A stretch of 7,521 nt of DNA from Candidatus Magasanikiibacteriota bacterium (GTDB lineage Bacteria > Patescibacteriota > Patescibacteriia > Magasanikbacterales > UBA922): contig JACRPD010000015.1 in the NCBI GenBank assembly GCA_016214105.1, forward strand, positions 1 through 7,521, given 5' to 3'. The notes beneath the pieces are model-generated. The model saw only the letters and a program-made list of their open reading frames with translations, was not told the DNA's origin and made no database searches. The position numbers and the translations under genes are program-made. Below are positions 1 to 6,192 of the stretch, in pieces. The stretch's first letter is position 1. Every line of letters starts with the position of its first letter.

Positions 1-62
1 TTCTTTTACCATTCTTTTTTACCTTGCAATCAAGGCATTTTGGGCACTTTTTTTGAAGGCAT
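1..62 (-). pseudogene. N-terminal zinc-ribbon start of an IS transposase, frame-broken and cut by the window edge
   Basis: Reading leftward off the edge, one frame gives CPKCLDCKVKKNGKR. This matches the zinc-ribbon opening of many bacterial IS transposases (CPxC, four residues, then VxKNGKR). That frame has no usable start codon of its own. The ATG at 62-60 is in another frame and would end after ten codons at the TGA at 32-30. If the A7 run (T7 at 48-54 on the plus strand) were six bases long, this ATG would join the zinc-ribbon frame perfectly, giving MPSKK followed by CPKC. This points to a one-base homopolymer slip: a real inactivating mutation, transposase slippage, or an assembly error. 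No Shine-Dalgarno is visible. The rest of the gene is outside the window, so the IS family is not assigned. The motif and the one-base repair are seen directly; the transposase identity is inferred from a short peptide. Confidence 0.45.
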
Positions 63-160
63 ATGTATTTTAGGTTAAATTTTTATCTACATTATGCCAC
101 AAAAGTAATTTTTTAGCCCCACCAAAGTGTCTATTAACTCAGCATTGGTATCTTTTATTT
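63..160. other. Intergenic gap, probably containing the end of the left-hand IS element
   Basis: I find no open reading frame or structured RNA here. Because the transposase fragment reads leftward from 62, the outer end of its IS should lie in this stretch. Only one end of the element is in the window, so the terminal inverted repeat cannot be identified. The junction with native DNA would lie just upstream of the promoter at 161-189. Confidence 0.3.
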
Positions 161-189
161 TTGACTCCTAGCCAGTTTTTTGCTATAAT
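161..189 (+). promoter_or_regulatory. Sigma70-type promoter driving the O-antigen ligase-like gene with an almost leaderless transcript
   Basis: TTGACT at 161-166 is a 5/6 match to the -35 consensus. It is followed by exactly 17 bases and a perfect TATAAT at 184-189, preceded by an extended -10 TG at 181-182. Transcription would begin near 195-197, leaving only about 2-4 nt before the ATG at 199. The message should therefore be leaderless or nearly so, which fits the absence of any Shine-Dalgarno sequence before that start. Confidence 0.85.
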
Positions 190-198
190 ACCCTCGTT

Positions 199-1674
199 AT
201 GAGCGATTTCTTGCTTAATTCACCGATTGATTTATGGGGATTATTTTTGTTAATCCTGGTTTTTGTATTCAGCTTCCTCCTGCTTTTTGCCATGAAAAAA
301 CCCTACTGGCTGATTTATTTTTTGCTTGTCTGGCTACCATTGGAAAATTTGATTTTGCGTTACGCGCCAATCTGGGCTTATGGTTACATAAAATATCTTC
401 CGGAAGTTTTGATTTATAGTTTTTTCTTTTTTACCTGGTATTTTTATGCAAAAAACACGAAACAGTTATGGCCGCGTTTGGCAATAAACAAATGGCTGTT
501 GGCTTTTGTCGGAATCGGGGCGATTTCTCTGCTCTTTAACTGGTATAGTCCAATGATTTGGTTTTTAGGCATGCGCCAGCTTTTGCGTTTTGTTTTGCTG
601 ATATTTATTATAATTTTTCTGCGTTGTGAAGAAAGTGTCATCAAGAAAATTGTCAACGTTGGCGCGATTGTCTTGGGGTTGGAAGTTTTAATCGGGCTGG
701 CGCAATATTTTTCCAACGGGGCGTTGGACAGGTATTTATTTTTTTCTCCGGCGGTTACTATCGGCGGTTTAGCGGCAGTAGGGGGGTTGGAACAATCTTG
801 GGCCCCGGGTTCGCGCGTGTTTTCGACTCTTGGCAGGTATGATCAGTTGGGTAGCTGGCTGGCGGTCGGGTTGTTATTAGCTTTTCCATTTGTTTATCAT
901 TTAAAAAATACCAAATACAAATCTTATTTGTGGTGCGGTTTTTTTGTCGGTGTTTTGGTTTTAGGTTTAACAATGTCGCGCGCGAGCTGGCTCGCGTTTG
1001 TTTTTGGAATTGTCGCCATTGGCTGGTTTTTGTATAAAGACAAAAAGGTCTTGTATGTTTTTGGATTTTTGACAGTGCTGTTGGCCGGGTATTTAATCGG
1101 ATTCGCTTGGGCGCGGGATAATGTGTCGCAAATTACGGAAAAGTCGCGGCAGACACTGGCCGAACGGATGTTTGAAGCGGTAAGTTTGCGGGCTTGGCAG
1201 AATAGTTATGATGGTTATGGCCGGATTTTCTTTATTATCAATACTCCGCGAATGGTGGTGCCCGCGTCGCCGTTGTGGGGAGTTGGACCCGGGAATTACG
1301 GCGGGGGAGCGGCAGCCGCGCTATTAAACACCGAGGTCTATAACCGTCTGCGCCTGCCGTTCGGCATTCAGGACATTTACGGCCAAATTGATAATAGCTG
1401 GTTTAGCATCTGGGGTGAATTTGGGACAGTAGGTTTGATTTTTTGGGCGGGAATGTTTATTGTTATTATCAAAACCGCGAAAAATATTTATAAAAATTCT
1501 AGTGATGGATTCGCGCGATTGTGGTCCGCGGGAATGGTTGGCGCGACTGTCGGCGTGGTGGTTGTCGGCTTTTTCGGTCCGTATTTTGAGTTTAGGAGTT
1601 TAATGGCGTATTATTGGGTGGGGGCGGGACTGCTATTAATGGAAAATGTAAAAATCAAAATGGAAAATAGCTGA
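199..1674 (+). CDS. O-antigen ligase/polymerase-like polytopic membrane protein (Wzy_C type)
   Basis: This 491-residue protein is strongly hydrophobic, with about ten to twelve membrane segments (for example around 14-31, 36-50, 129-141, 152-168, 217-234, 243-259, 262-278, 284-303, 408-425 and 445-460). Family hallmarks are a TMSRASW turn (258-264), WGVGPGNY (360-367) and NSWFSIWGEFGTVGLIFW (399-416), the last two bounding a large polar external loop of about residues 304-405. This arrangement is that of the WaaL/Wzy superfamily, which transfers or polymerises undecaprenyl-linked glycans at the outer face of the membrane. Ligase and polymerase cannot be told apart from sequence. The start at 199 is set by the promoter ending ten bases upstream; the next Met (residue 32) would remove the first membrane segment. 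The last eleven residues, starting at Met481, are encoded by a dispersed A-rich repeat and are probably not native. Context with two glycosyltransferases supports a surface-glycan role. Confidence 0.85.
   Translation: MSDFLLNSPIDLWGLFLLILVFVFSFLLLFAMKKPYWLIYFLLVWLPLENLILRYAPIWAYGYIKYLPEVLIYSFFFFTWYFYAKNTKQLWPRLAINKWLLAFVGIGAISLLFNWYSPMIWFLGMRQLLRFVLLIFIIIFLRCEESVIKKIVNVGAIVLGLEVLIGLAQYFSNGALDRYLFFSPAVTIGGLAAVGGLEQSWAPGSRVFSTLGRYDQLGSWLAVGLLLAFPFVYHLKNTKYKSYLWCGFFVGVLVLGLTMSRASWLAFVFGIVAIGWFLYKDKKVLYVFGFLTVLLAGYLIGFAWARDNVSQITEKSRQTLAERMFEAVSLRAWQNSYDGYGRIFFIINTPRMVVPASPLWGVGPGNYGGGAAAALLNTEVYNRLRLPFGIQDIYGQIDNSWFSIWGEFGTVGLIFWAGMFIVIIKTAKNIYKNSSDGFARLWSAGMVGATVGVVVVGFFGPYFEFRSLMAYYWVGAGLLLMENVKIKMENS
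1643..1668 (+). repeat. 26-bp A-rich repeat, direct copy 1, inside the 3' end of the membrane-protein gene
   Basis: The unit begins AAAATGTAAAAATC and ends AAAATGGAAAAT. It is identical over all 26 bases to the copy 42 bp downstream. It lies in the coding frame and supplies residues 482-490 of the upstream protein, so the repeat appears to have overwritten the original gene end. Confidence 0.85.
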
Positions 1675-1684
1675 CGTGAAAATT

Positions 1685-1710
1685 AAAATGTAAAAATCAA
1701 AATGGAAAAT
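1685..1710 (+). repeat. 26-bp A-rich repeat, direct copy 2
   Basis: Identical to the copy at 1643-1668 over 26 bases. Similarity to the inverted copy at 1944-1969 extends further left, to about 1679. It ends five bases before the start of the open four-helix-bundle remnant at 1716, so it marks the left border of that remnant. Confidence 0.85.
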
Positions 1711-1715
1711 GATAG

Positions 1716-1919
1716 TGTAAAATTGCTAGTTCCAAAAAAGATTTTATCAATTATTTTAATCATTCTTTAAAATCAGCCAATGAATCAAAAGTGTGGATCT
1801 GTTTGTTAAGAGATTTAAACAAAGGAGATTCAAAAGAAATCAAATGGTTGCTGGAAGAGTTGGTTGAGATTTCCAAAGTGTTAGCCGCAAGTATCTTAAC
1901 GCTAAAGGGCAAAAAATAG
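1716..1919 (+). pseudogene. N-terminally deleted four-helix-bundle protein (23S rRNA IVP/avd-like family)
   Basis: The frame from 1716 to the TAG at 1917-1919 encodes about 67 residues. These include ASSKKDFINYFNHSLKSANE, WICLLRD and, near the end, ASILTLKGKK. I recognise this as the C-terminal half of the four-helix-bundle family common in Patescibacteria, whose full members run about 115-140 residues. The N-terminal half is missing: a stop at 1713-1715 precedes the frame and the repeat starts just upstream. There is no in-frame ATG; the only upstream-facing candidate is GTG at 1791, which would give about 42 residues, so expression is unlikely. Relatives are encoded within intervening sequences of some 23S rRNA genes and beside diversity-generating retroelements. 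The preserved frame suggests recent truncation. The translation is seen directly; the family is from memory of its motifs. Confidence 0.75.
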
Positions 1920-1943
1920 TTTTTATTTCAGTTCGCAATCGCA

Positions 1944-1969
1944 ATTTTCCATTTTGATGTTTTCATTTT
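1944..1969 (-). repeat. Inverted copy of the 26-bp A-rich repeat
   Basis: This is the reverse complement of the units at 1643-1668 and 1685-1710, with 24 of 26 bases matching (mismatches at 1959 and 1963). Similarity continues to about 1976 with one extra A. It ends just before the ATG at 1980. Together with the direct copies it brackets the four-helix-bundle remnant as a long inverted repeat that could fold into a stem in RNA. Confidence 0.8.
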
Positions 1970-1979
1970 AAATTTTACT

Positions 1980-2972
1980 ATGACTGTAAGCACGAAAACG
2001 CATTTACCCGTAGACTGCGTCCTTGCCATCACCTACAACTGCAACTCCCGTTGCGTGATGTGCGATATTTGGAAACTGAAAAATCAGCCGGAATTACTGC
2101 CAATGGAGTTTTTGAAACTGCCAGCGTCTTTGCGCGATATAAATATTTCCGGCGGGGAGCCGTTTTTGCGCCTTGATTTGCCGCAAATCATTACGAACTT
2201 AAAAAAAGCGGTCCCGCGCGCTCGGATGGTGATTTCTTCCAACGGTTTTGCCACGGATTTAATTATTCGGCAGATGAAAGCGGTGTTGGCGATTAAGCCG
2301 GATATTGGCGCGGCGATTTCCATAGACGGCATCGGCGAAACGCACAACCAAATGCGTGGAATCCCCGGCGGGTTTGACCGGGCGATTGACACGGTAAAGA
2401 AATTAAAAGAGTTGGGAATGAGAAATCTTCGTCTGGCCTACACTGCCACAAACATGAACATTGAGCACTTATCCAAAGTCTATAATTTATCGCGTGAACT
2501 GGACATTGAATTTACCCACAGTTACGCGCAGAGTTCGGAATTTTATTTTGGCGGCAAACAGAATGTGCAAAATCCGAGCGTTGAATCTTTGCAAAAACAG
2601 TACGAGTATTTGATTAAACAGGAATTAAAAACTTTCAATCTAAAACGTTGGTTGCGCGCGTATTTCGCTTACGGCATGTGCAAGTTTGTCAGCAGTAAAA
2701 ATCCAATTTTATCTCATGCCCCGGGACGCGACTTTTTCTTTTTGGATCCGAGCGGCGATATTTATCCATCGGTCGTGCATAATATAAAGTTAGGTAATAT
2801 TAAAGAGATAGTTAATTTTGGACAATTTTGGTGTTCAGATGAAATGGAGGAAAAGCGAAAACTGGTTAATGCCAAAAATATTCCGGTCTGGATGATTTGC
2901 ACCGCGCGGTCGGCCATGCGAAAACATCCGTTTCAAGTTTTTGGCTGGATAGTAAAAAATAAATTATTATGA
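1980..2972 (+). CDS. Radical SAM enzyme with a cysteine-poor C-terminal region
   Basis: This 330-residue protein has the radical SAM cluster motif CNSRCVMC (Cys21, Cys25, Cys28), which binds the 4Fe-4S cluster that cleaves S-adenosylmethionine, and the SAM-contacting SGGEP (57-61). The DIW and GGEP contexts match MoaA/PqqE-type enzymes. Such relatives usually carry a SPASM or twitch C-terminal region with several cysteines for auxiliary clusters. Here the corresponding stretch reads HAPGRDFFFLDPSGDIYPS (246-264) and VWMICTAR (303-310). Ser264 and Val303 sit where I would expect cysteines, and only Cys234, Cys285 and Cys307 remain. Substrate is unknown; the neighbourhood suggests modification of a sugar, lipid carrier or peptide linked to the surface glycan. 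The start is the first Met after the inverted repeat, giving a normal N-terminus, with no Shine-Dalgarno and no convincing promoter seen. Its TGA overlaps the next ATG as ATGA. Confidence 0.85.
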   Translation: MTVSTKTHLPVDCVLAITYNCNSRCVMCDIWKLKNQPELLPMEFLKLPASLRDINISGGEPFLRLDLPQIITNLKKAVPRARMVISSNGFATDLIIRQMKAVLAIKPDIGAAISIDGIGETHNQMRGIPGGFDRAIDTVKKLKELGMRNLRLAYTATNMNIEHLSKVYNLSRELDIEFTHSYAQSSEFYFGGKQNVQNPSVESLQKQYEYLIKQELKTFNLKRWLRAYFAYGMCKFVSSKNPILSHAPGRDFFFLDPSGDIYPSVVHNIKLGNIKEIVNFGQFWCSDEMEEKRKLVNAKNIPVWMICTARSAMRKHPFQVFGWIVKNKLL

Positions 2973-4180
2973 AAGTTCTATTGGTTAATAAATTTTGGTA
3001 CATACGCGGAGGAGCGGACCGCATGGTTTTTTTAACTAAAAATTTGTTGGAGAAAAACGGGCATCAAGTACAGATTTTCGGCATGCGTCATCCGCGGAAT
3101 ATTATTGAGAATGAATATTTCGCGGATTATGTTGATTATGACGGCGCGAATAGTTTGCGGCAAAAACTGAAAGCCGCCGGTAAGATGATTTATAATTTTG
3201 AAGCGAAAAAAAAATTTGATAAGCTTGTCCGCGATTTCCAGCCGGATTTAATTCACTTCCATAATATCTATCACCAACTTTCTTTTTCTTTGGTTGATGT
3301 CGCGCGAAAACATAAAATACCGGCAGTGATGACTTTGCATGATTACAAGCTTATCAGCCCCAATTACAATTTATTTCATGACGGAAAAATTTGCGAGAGG
3401 AATACGCGCGGCAGGTATTATAACTGCGTCTTGCACGACTGTCTCGGCGGTTTTTGGCGCAGTCTGCTCGGGATGCTTGAGGCGTATTTTGTCGCTTGGC
3501 GCGGTTACAAAAAAATGATTGATTTGTATATTCCGTCCAGCGAATTTTTGAAAGGTAAATTTATTGTTGACGGGTTTCCGGCCGAGAAACTTGTTTTTAT
3601 CCCAAATGTTTTGCCGATGAACCAATTCAAATTTAATGAGGCGGAAGGGGAAGGGGTTTTATTTACCGGTCGTCTTTCCGAAGAAAAGGGTTTGAAAAAT
3701 TTATTATCCGCGGCTAAATTTCTGCCTGATGTAAAATTTAAGATTGCCGGCGCCGGTTCGTTAGAGTCAGAATTGAAAGAAAGAGTTAGAAACGAAAATT
3801 TGGTGAACGTTAGTCTGTTGGGTTATAAAACTTGGTCGGAATTGGAACGATTGGTTGAAAGCGCGAAGCTGATAGTTTTGCCGTCATTATGGTATGAAAA
3901 TTGTCCGTTGAGCGCGGTTGAAGCCGCGGGGCTGGGGAGAGTGGTTTTGGCGAGCAATCGCGGGGGTTTTGTTGAAATTTTGTCGGAGGCAATGCTGTTT
4001 GACCCCGATGATATTAAAGCAATGGCGGAGAAAATTAAATATTGGCTTGAGCTGAATGTGGAAAAAAGAAAGCTGGCGAGGCAAGCGCTGTTTAATCACG
4101 TAAAAAATAATTATAACGCGGATTTATATTGGTCAGAGTTGATTAAAGCGTATGAAAAAGCGGCTGGCAAAAAAAACTAG
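2969..4180 (+). CDS. GT4-family glycosyltransferase
   Basis: This 403-residue cytoplasmic enzyme has the GT-B fold of family GT4, which moves a sugar from a nucleotide-sugar donor to an acceptor, normally with retention. The N-terminal acceptor domain opens MKVLLVNKFWYIRGGADR, with the family's glycine pair before the first helix, followed by DLIHFHN and AVMTLHDYK. The C-terminal donor domain has FTGRLSEEKG and the acidic pair Glu310/Glu318 in ENCPLSAVE, the EX7E motif that contacts the donor sugar. Ending near residue 400 is normal for the family. It is coupled to the radical SAM gene by a 4-nt ATGA overlap and to the next gene by 29 nt, so the three are almost certainly one operon. The transferred sugar and the acceptor cannot be told from sequence. 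Confidence 0.92.
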   Translation: MKVLLVNKFWYIRGGADRMVFLTKNLLEKNGHQVQIFGMRHPRNIIENEYFADYVDYDGANSLRQKLKAAGKMIYNFEAKKKFDKLVRDFQPDLIHFHNIYHQLSFSLVDVARKHKIPAVMTLHDYKLISPNYNLFHDGKICERNTRGRYYNCVLHDCLGGFWRSLLGMLEAYFVAWRGYKKMIDLYIPSSEFLKGKFIVDGFPAEKLVFIPNVLPMNQFKFNEAEGEGVLFTGRLSEEKGLKNLLSAAKFLPDVKFKIAGAGSLESELKERVRNENLVNVSLLGYKTWSELERLVESAKLIVLPSLWYENCPLSAVEAAGLGRVVLASNRGGFVEILSEAMLFDPDDIKAMAEKIKYWLELNVEKRKLARQALFNHVKNNYNADLYWSELIKAYEKAAGKKN

Positions 4181-6158
4181 TTTACGTTTTTTCTTGGCAG
4201 GGGTATTTTTTGTCCTGTCTTTTTTTTATTATTCTCCGGTTGAAGCCGCGCCGTTTTTAGCCAATTATTATTTGGCCGAATTAAAAGATGATTCCGGTTT
4301 TATCAGCCAAATCAGCCGTTATGATTTATTGATTTTAACTCCTGATCAGATTAATCTTCATCCGACAGCGATAAAACAAATCAGGCAGAAAAATTCGGAT
4401 ATAATTATTCTCGCTTACGTGCCGTCGCAGAGCTTCAACACCAAATATTGGGACAAGCCATATTCGCTTTTCAAAAACCTCCGTCCGATTGCCGATAGCT
4501 GGTGGCTGAAAGATCCGCAAGGGAAAATAATTTCGCATTGGCCGGATCTGGCGGATATTAATATGGATCCGGCGTGGTCAAGGCGTTTGGTGGATTTTAC
4601 GCGGAATTATATTTTGAACAGTGAGGAAGTTGACGGCGTGTTTTTTGATATGGTGTCAGAAGGCATATCATGGGTGAATGGCGGCAATATTGATTTGAAC
4701 GGCGATGGTCAAAAAGACAGCGCGGCTTGGTTAGACGCTGAATGGCTGTCGCGCACCGAATATTTGTTGGATTACGCGCGCGTTAATTTGAAAACAAAAT
4801 ATATTGTCATCAATGGTTCTTCCAGCCCGCTTTTGCAGTCAGCTGTTAATGGCCGAATGTTTGAAACCTTTCCTTTACGCTGGGACAATAGCGGCGAGTG
4901 GGGGAAAATAATGCGGAGCTGGAAAGCGAATAAGTCAAGCAATAAACAGCCACTGTTGACGATTATAAACACTAACACCGCGAATGCCGGAGGGAGTGAT
5001 AATTATCGGCAAATGCGATACGGTTTGGCCAGCGCTTTGTTGGAAGATGGCTATTTTTCTTATGATTATGGCGACAAAGATCATGGTCAGCTTTGGTGGT
5101 ATGATGAGTACGGCGTCAGTCTGGGCAAGCCAATCAGTCCGGCCAGTTCAAAAAAACAACTTAATGAATATCAAGCCGATGTTTGGCGTCGAGATTTTAA
5201 AAATGGTTTGGCGATAGTTAACAGCACAGCCGGCAAAGAAGTCGTTGATCTGGGCGGGGAATATGAAAAAATCCACGGGACGCAGGACGCGGTGGTGAAT
5301 GACGGATCAATCGTAACCGAAGTGACGATAGATGAGTATGACGGCCGGGTTTTGTTAAAAACTTTTTCCAGCGTTGACGACGTACTGTTTCGCAACGGAG
5401 ATTTCTTGCGTTTTTTTGATAGCGCGGGCAATCGCGTTCGTAATGGGTTTTTTGTTTTTGAAGACGGATACAAGGGCGGGGATAAAATCGCGCACATTGA
5501 TTTGGATGGCAACGGCAAGCGCGATTTACTTGTTGTGCATAACAATCGCATCATGGCCTGGCGCGACGACGGACAAATTTATATGCGGGTTTATCCATAC
5601 ACAATCAATTACGCCGGTGAGTTGCGCGTGGCCATCGGCGATTTGAATGGCGATGGATTTAAGGAAGTTTATGTGGCTCCGTCTGACGGCTACCCGGCGC
5701 CGATAAAAATTTATACCCGCCATGGCCGCAAGATGAAGCAGGATTGGTATCCGTTTGGCGTTAATTATTCCGGCGGTTACAGTTTGGCCGTAGCCAACAC
5801 TGATGGCGGAAAAAAATCAGAGTTGCTAATTGGCGCTGGCAAGAATGTTGAACCGAAAGTGTATTTTTATAATTATCAATTTTATCCTCTGGCCAGCTGG
5901 CTGGCGTTTGAAAAAAGTTTTCGCGGCGGCGTGAACGTGACAGGGGGAGATGTTAATGGCGATGGGAAAGACGAGGTAATTGTCGGCGCCGGGGAAGGGA
6001 AGATGCCCATTATTAAAGTCTTTAGCGCTGACGGCAAACAGATTGGTTCAGAATTTTTCGCTTATCAAACATTTACTGCGCCTGGGGTTGAAGTCTTGTC
6101 CGCGGATGTGGATTTTGACGGGAAAGATGATGTGGTGGCGATGAGCGGGGGGTTTTAA
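4152..6158 (+). CDS. Secreted GHL15-like putative glycoside hydrolase with C-terminal FG-GAP/VCBS beta-propeller
   Basis: This 668-residue protein starts with a signal peptide: a Lys/Arg-rich n-region, a hydrophobic core at about 12-27, and likely cleavage after Ala32 or Ala33 (VEAA). Residues 35-325 resemble the TIM-barrel-like putative glycoside hydrolases of the GHL15 type, with DLLIL, IILAYV, NMDPAWSRRLVDF and VDGVFFDM (160-167). Asp161 and Asp166 are candidate active-site acids. An extra calcium-type loop, DLNGDGQKD (181-189), sits inside this domain. Residues 410-668 hold five FG-GAP-like units about 50 residues apart with DxDxDG loops at 450, 497, 600 and 652; the unit near 549 is degenerate (NTDGG). 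No sortase, SLH or other anchor is visible. The start at 4152 is chosen because it supplies the signal n-region, although it overlaps the glycosyltransferase by 29 nt. Likely an outside-facing enzyme or binding protein acting on glycans; activity is not proven. Confidence 0.82.
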   Translation: MKKRLAKKTSLRFFLAGVFFVLSFFYYSPVEAAPFLANYYLAELKDDSGFISQISRYDLLILTPDQINLHPTAIKQIRQKNSDIIILAYVPSQSFNTKYWDKPYSLFKNLRPIADSWWLKDPQGKIISHWPDLADINMDPAWSRRLVDFTRNYILNSEEVDGVFFDMVSEGISWVNGGNIDLNGDGQKDSAAWLDAEWLSRTEYLLDYARVNLKTKYIVINGSSSPLLQSAVNGRMFETFPLRWDNSGEWGKIMRSWKANKSSNKQPLLTIINTNTANAGGSDNYRQMRYGLASALLEDGYFSYDYGDKDHGQLWWYDEYGVSLGKPISPASSKKQLNEYQADVWRRDFKNGLAIVNSTAGKEVVDLGGEYEKIHGTQDAVVNDGSIVTEVTIDEYDGRVLLKTFSSVDDVLFRNGDFLRFFDSAGNRVRNGFFVFEDGYKGGDKIAHIDLDGNGKRDLLVVHNNRIMAWRDDGQIYMRVYPYTINYAGELRVAIGDLNGDGFKEVYVAPSDGYPAPIKIYTRHGRKMKQDWYPFGVNYSGGYSLAVANTDGGKKSELLIGAGKNVEPKVYFYNYQFYPLASWLAFEKSFRGGVNVTGGDVNGDGKDEVIVGAGEGKMPIIKVFSADGKQIGSEFFAYQTFTAPGVEVLSADVDFDGKDDVVAMSGGF

Positions 6159-6192
6159 AAGACCGCCCTGAGCTTGTCGAGGGGCGGTCTTT
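6158..6192. terminator. Bidirectional rho-independent-type terminator shared by convergent genes
   Basis: AAAGACCGCCC (6158-6168) pairs perfectly with GGGCGGTCTTT (6182-6192), an 11-bp stem around a 13-nt loop. T residues lie at the right foot and A residues at the left, so the hairpin can end transcription from both sides. The plus-strand gene's TAA ends at 6158 and the minus-strand gene's TAA begins at 6193, so both stop codons touch the stem. The inner CTGAGCTTGTCGAG resembles a hairpin core that recurs between genes in many bacterial genomes. Confidence 0.88.

Noticed and set aside
22..35. CCTTG/CAAGG small hairpin as a terminator
   Set aside because: It has only five pairs, is A/T-bordered and falls within the zinc-ribbon codons of the transposase fragment; the following T-run is too distant.
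981..996. Perfect 7-bp inverted repeat CGCGAGC/GCTCGCG
   Set aside because: It lies inside the O-antigen ligase-like gene and encodes part of the conserved SRASWLA turn. The two-base gap is too short for a good RNA loop and no T-tract follows.
1944..1979. Promoter for the radical SAM gene (TTGATG at 1954-1959)
   Set aside because: No acceptable -10 lies at 16-18 bp spacing; the sequence is explained by the inverted repeat.
2084..2392. Minus-strand open frame of 102 codons opposite the radical SAM gene
   Set aside because: It mirrors the conserved GGEP-containing coding sequence in another frame and has no independent support.
5171..5554. Long minus-strand open frame of 127 codons opposite the propeller region
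   Set aside because: It is antisense to a well-supported FG-GAP repeat region, is rich in Ser/Pro/Arg as expected of a shadow frame, and has no recognisable motif or start signal.
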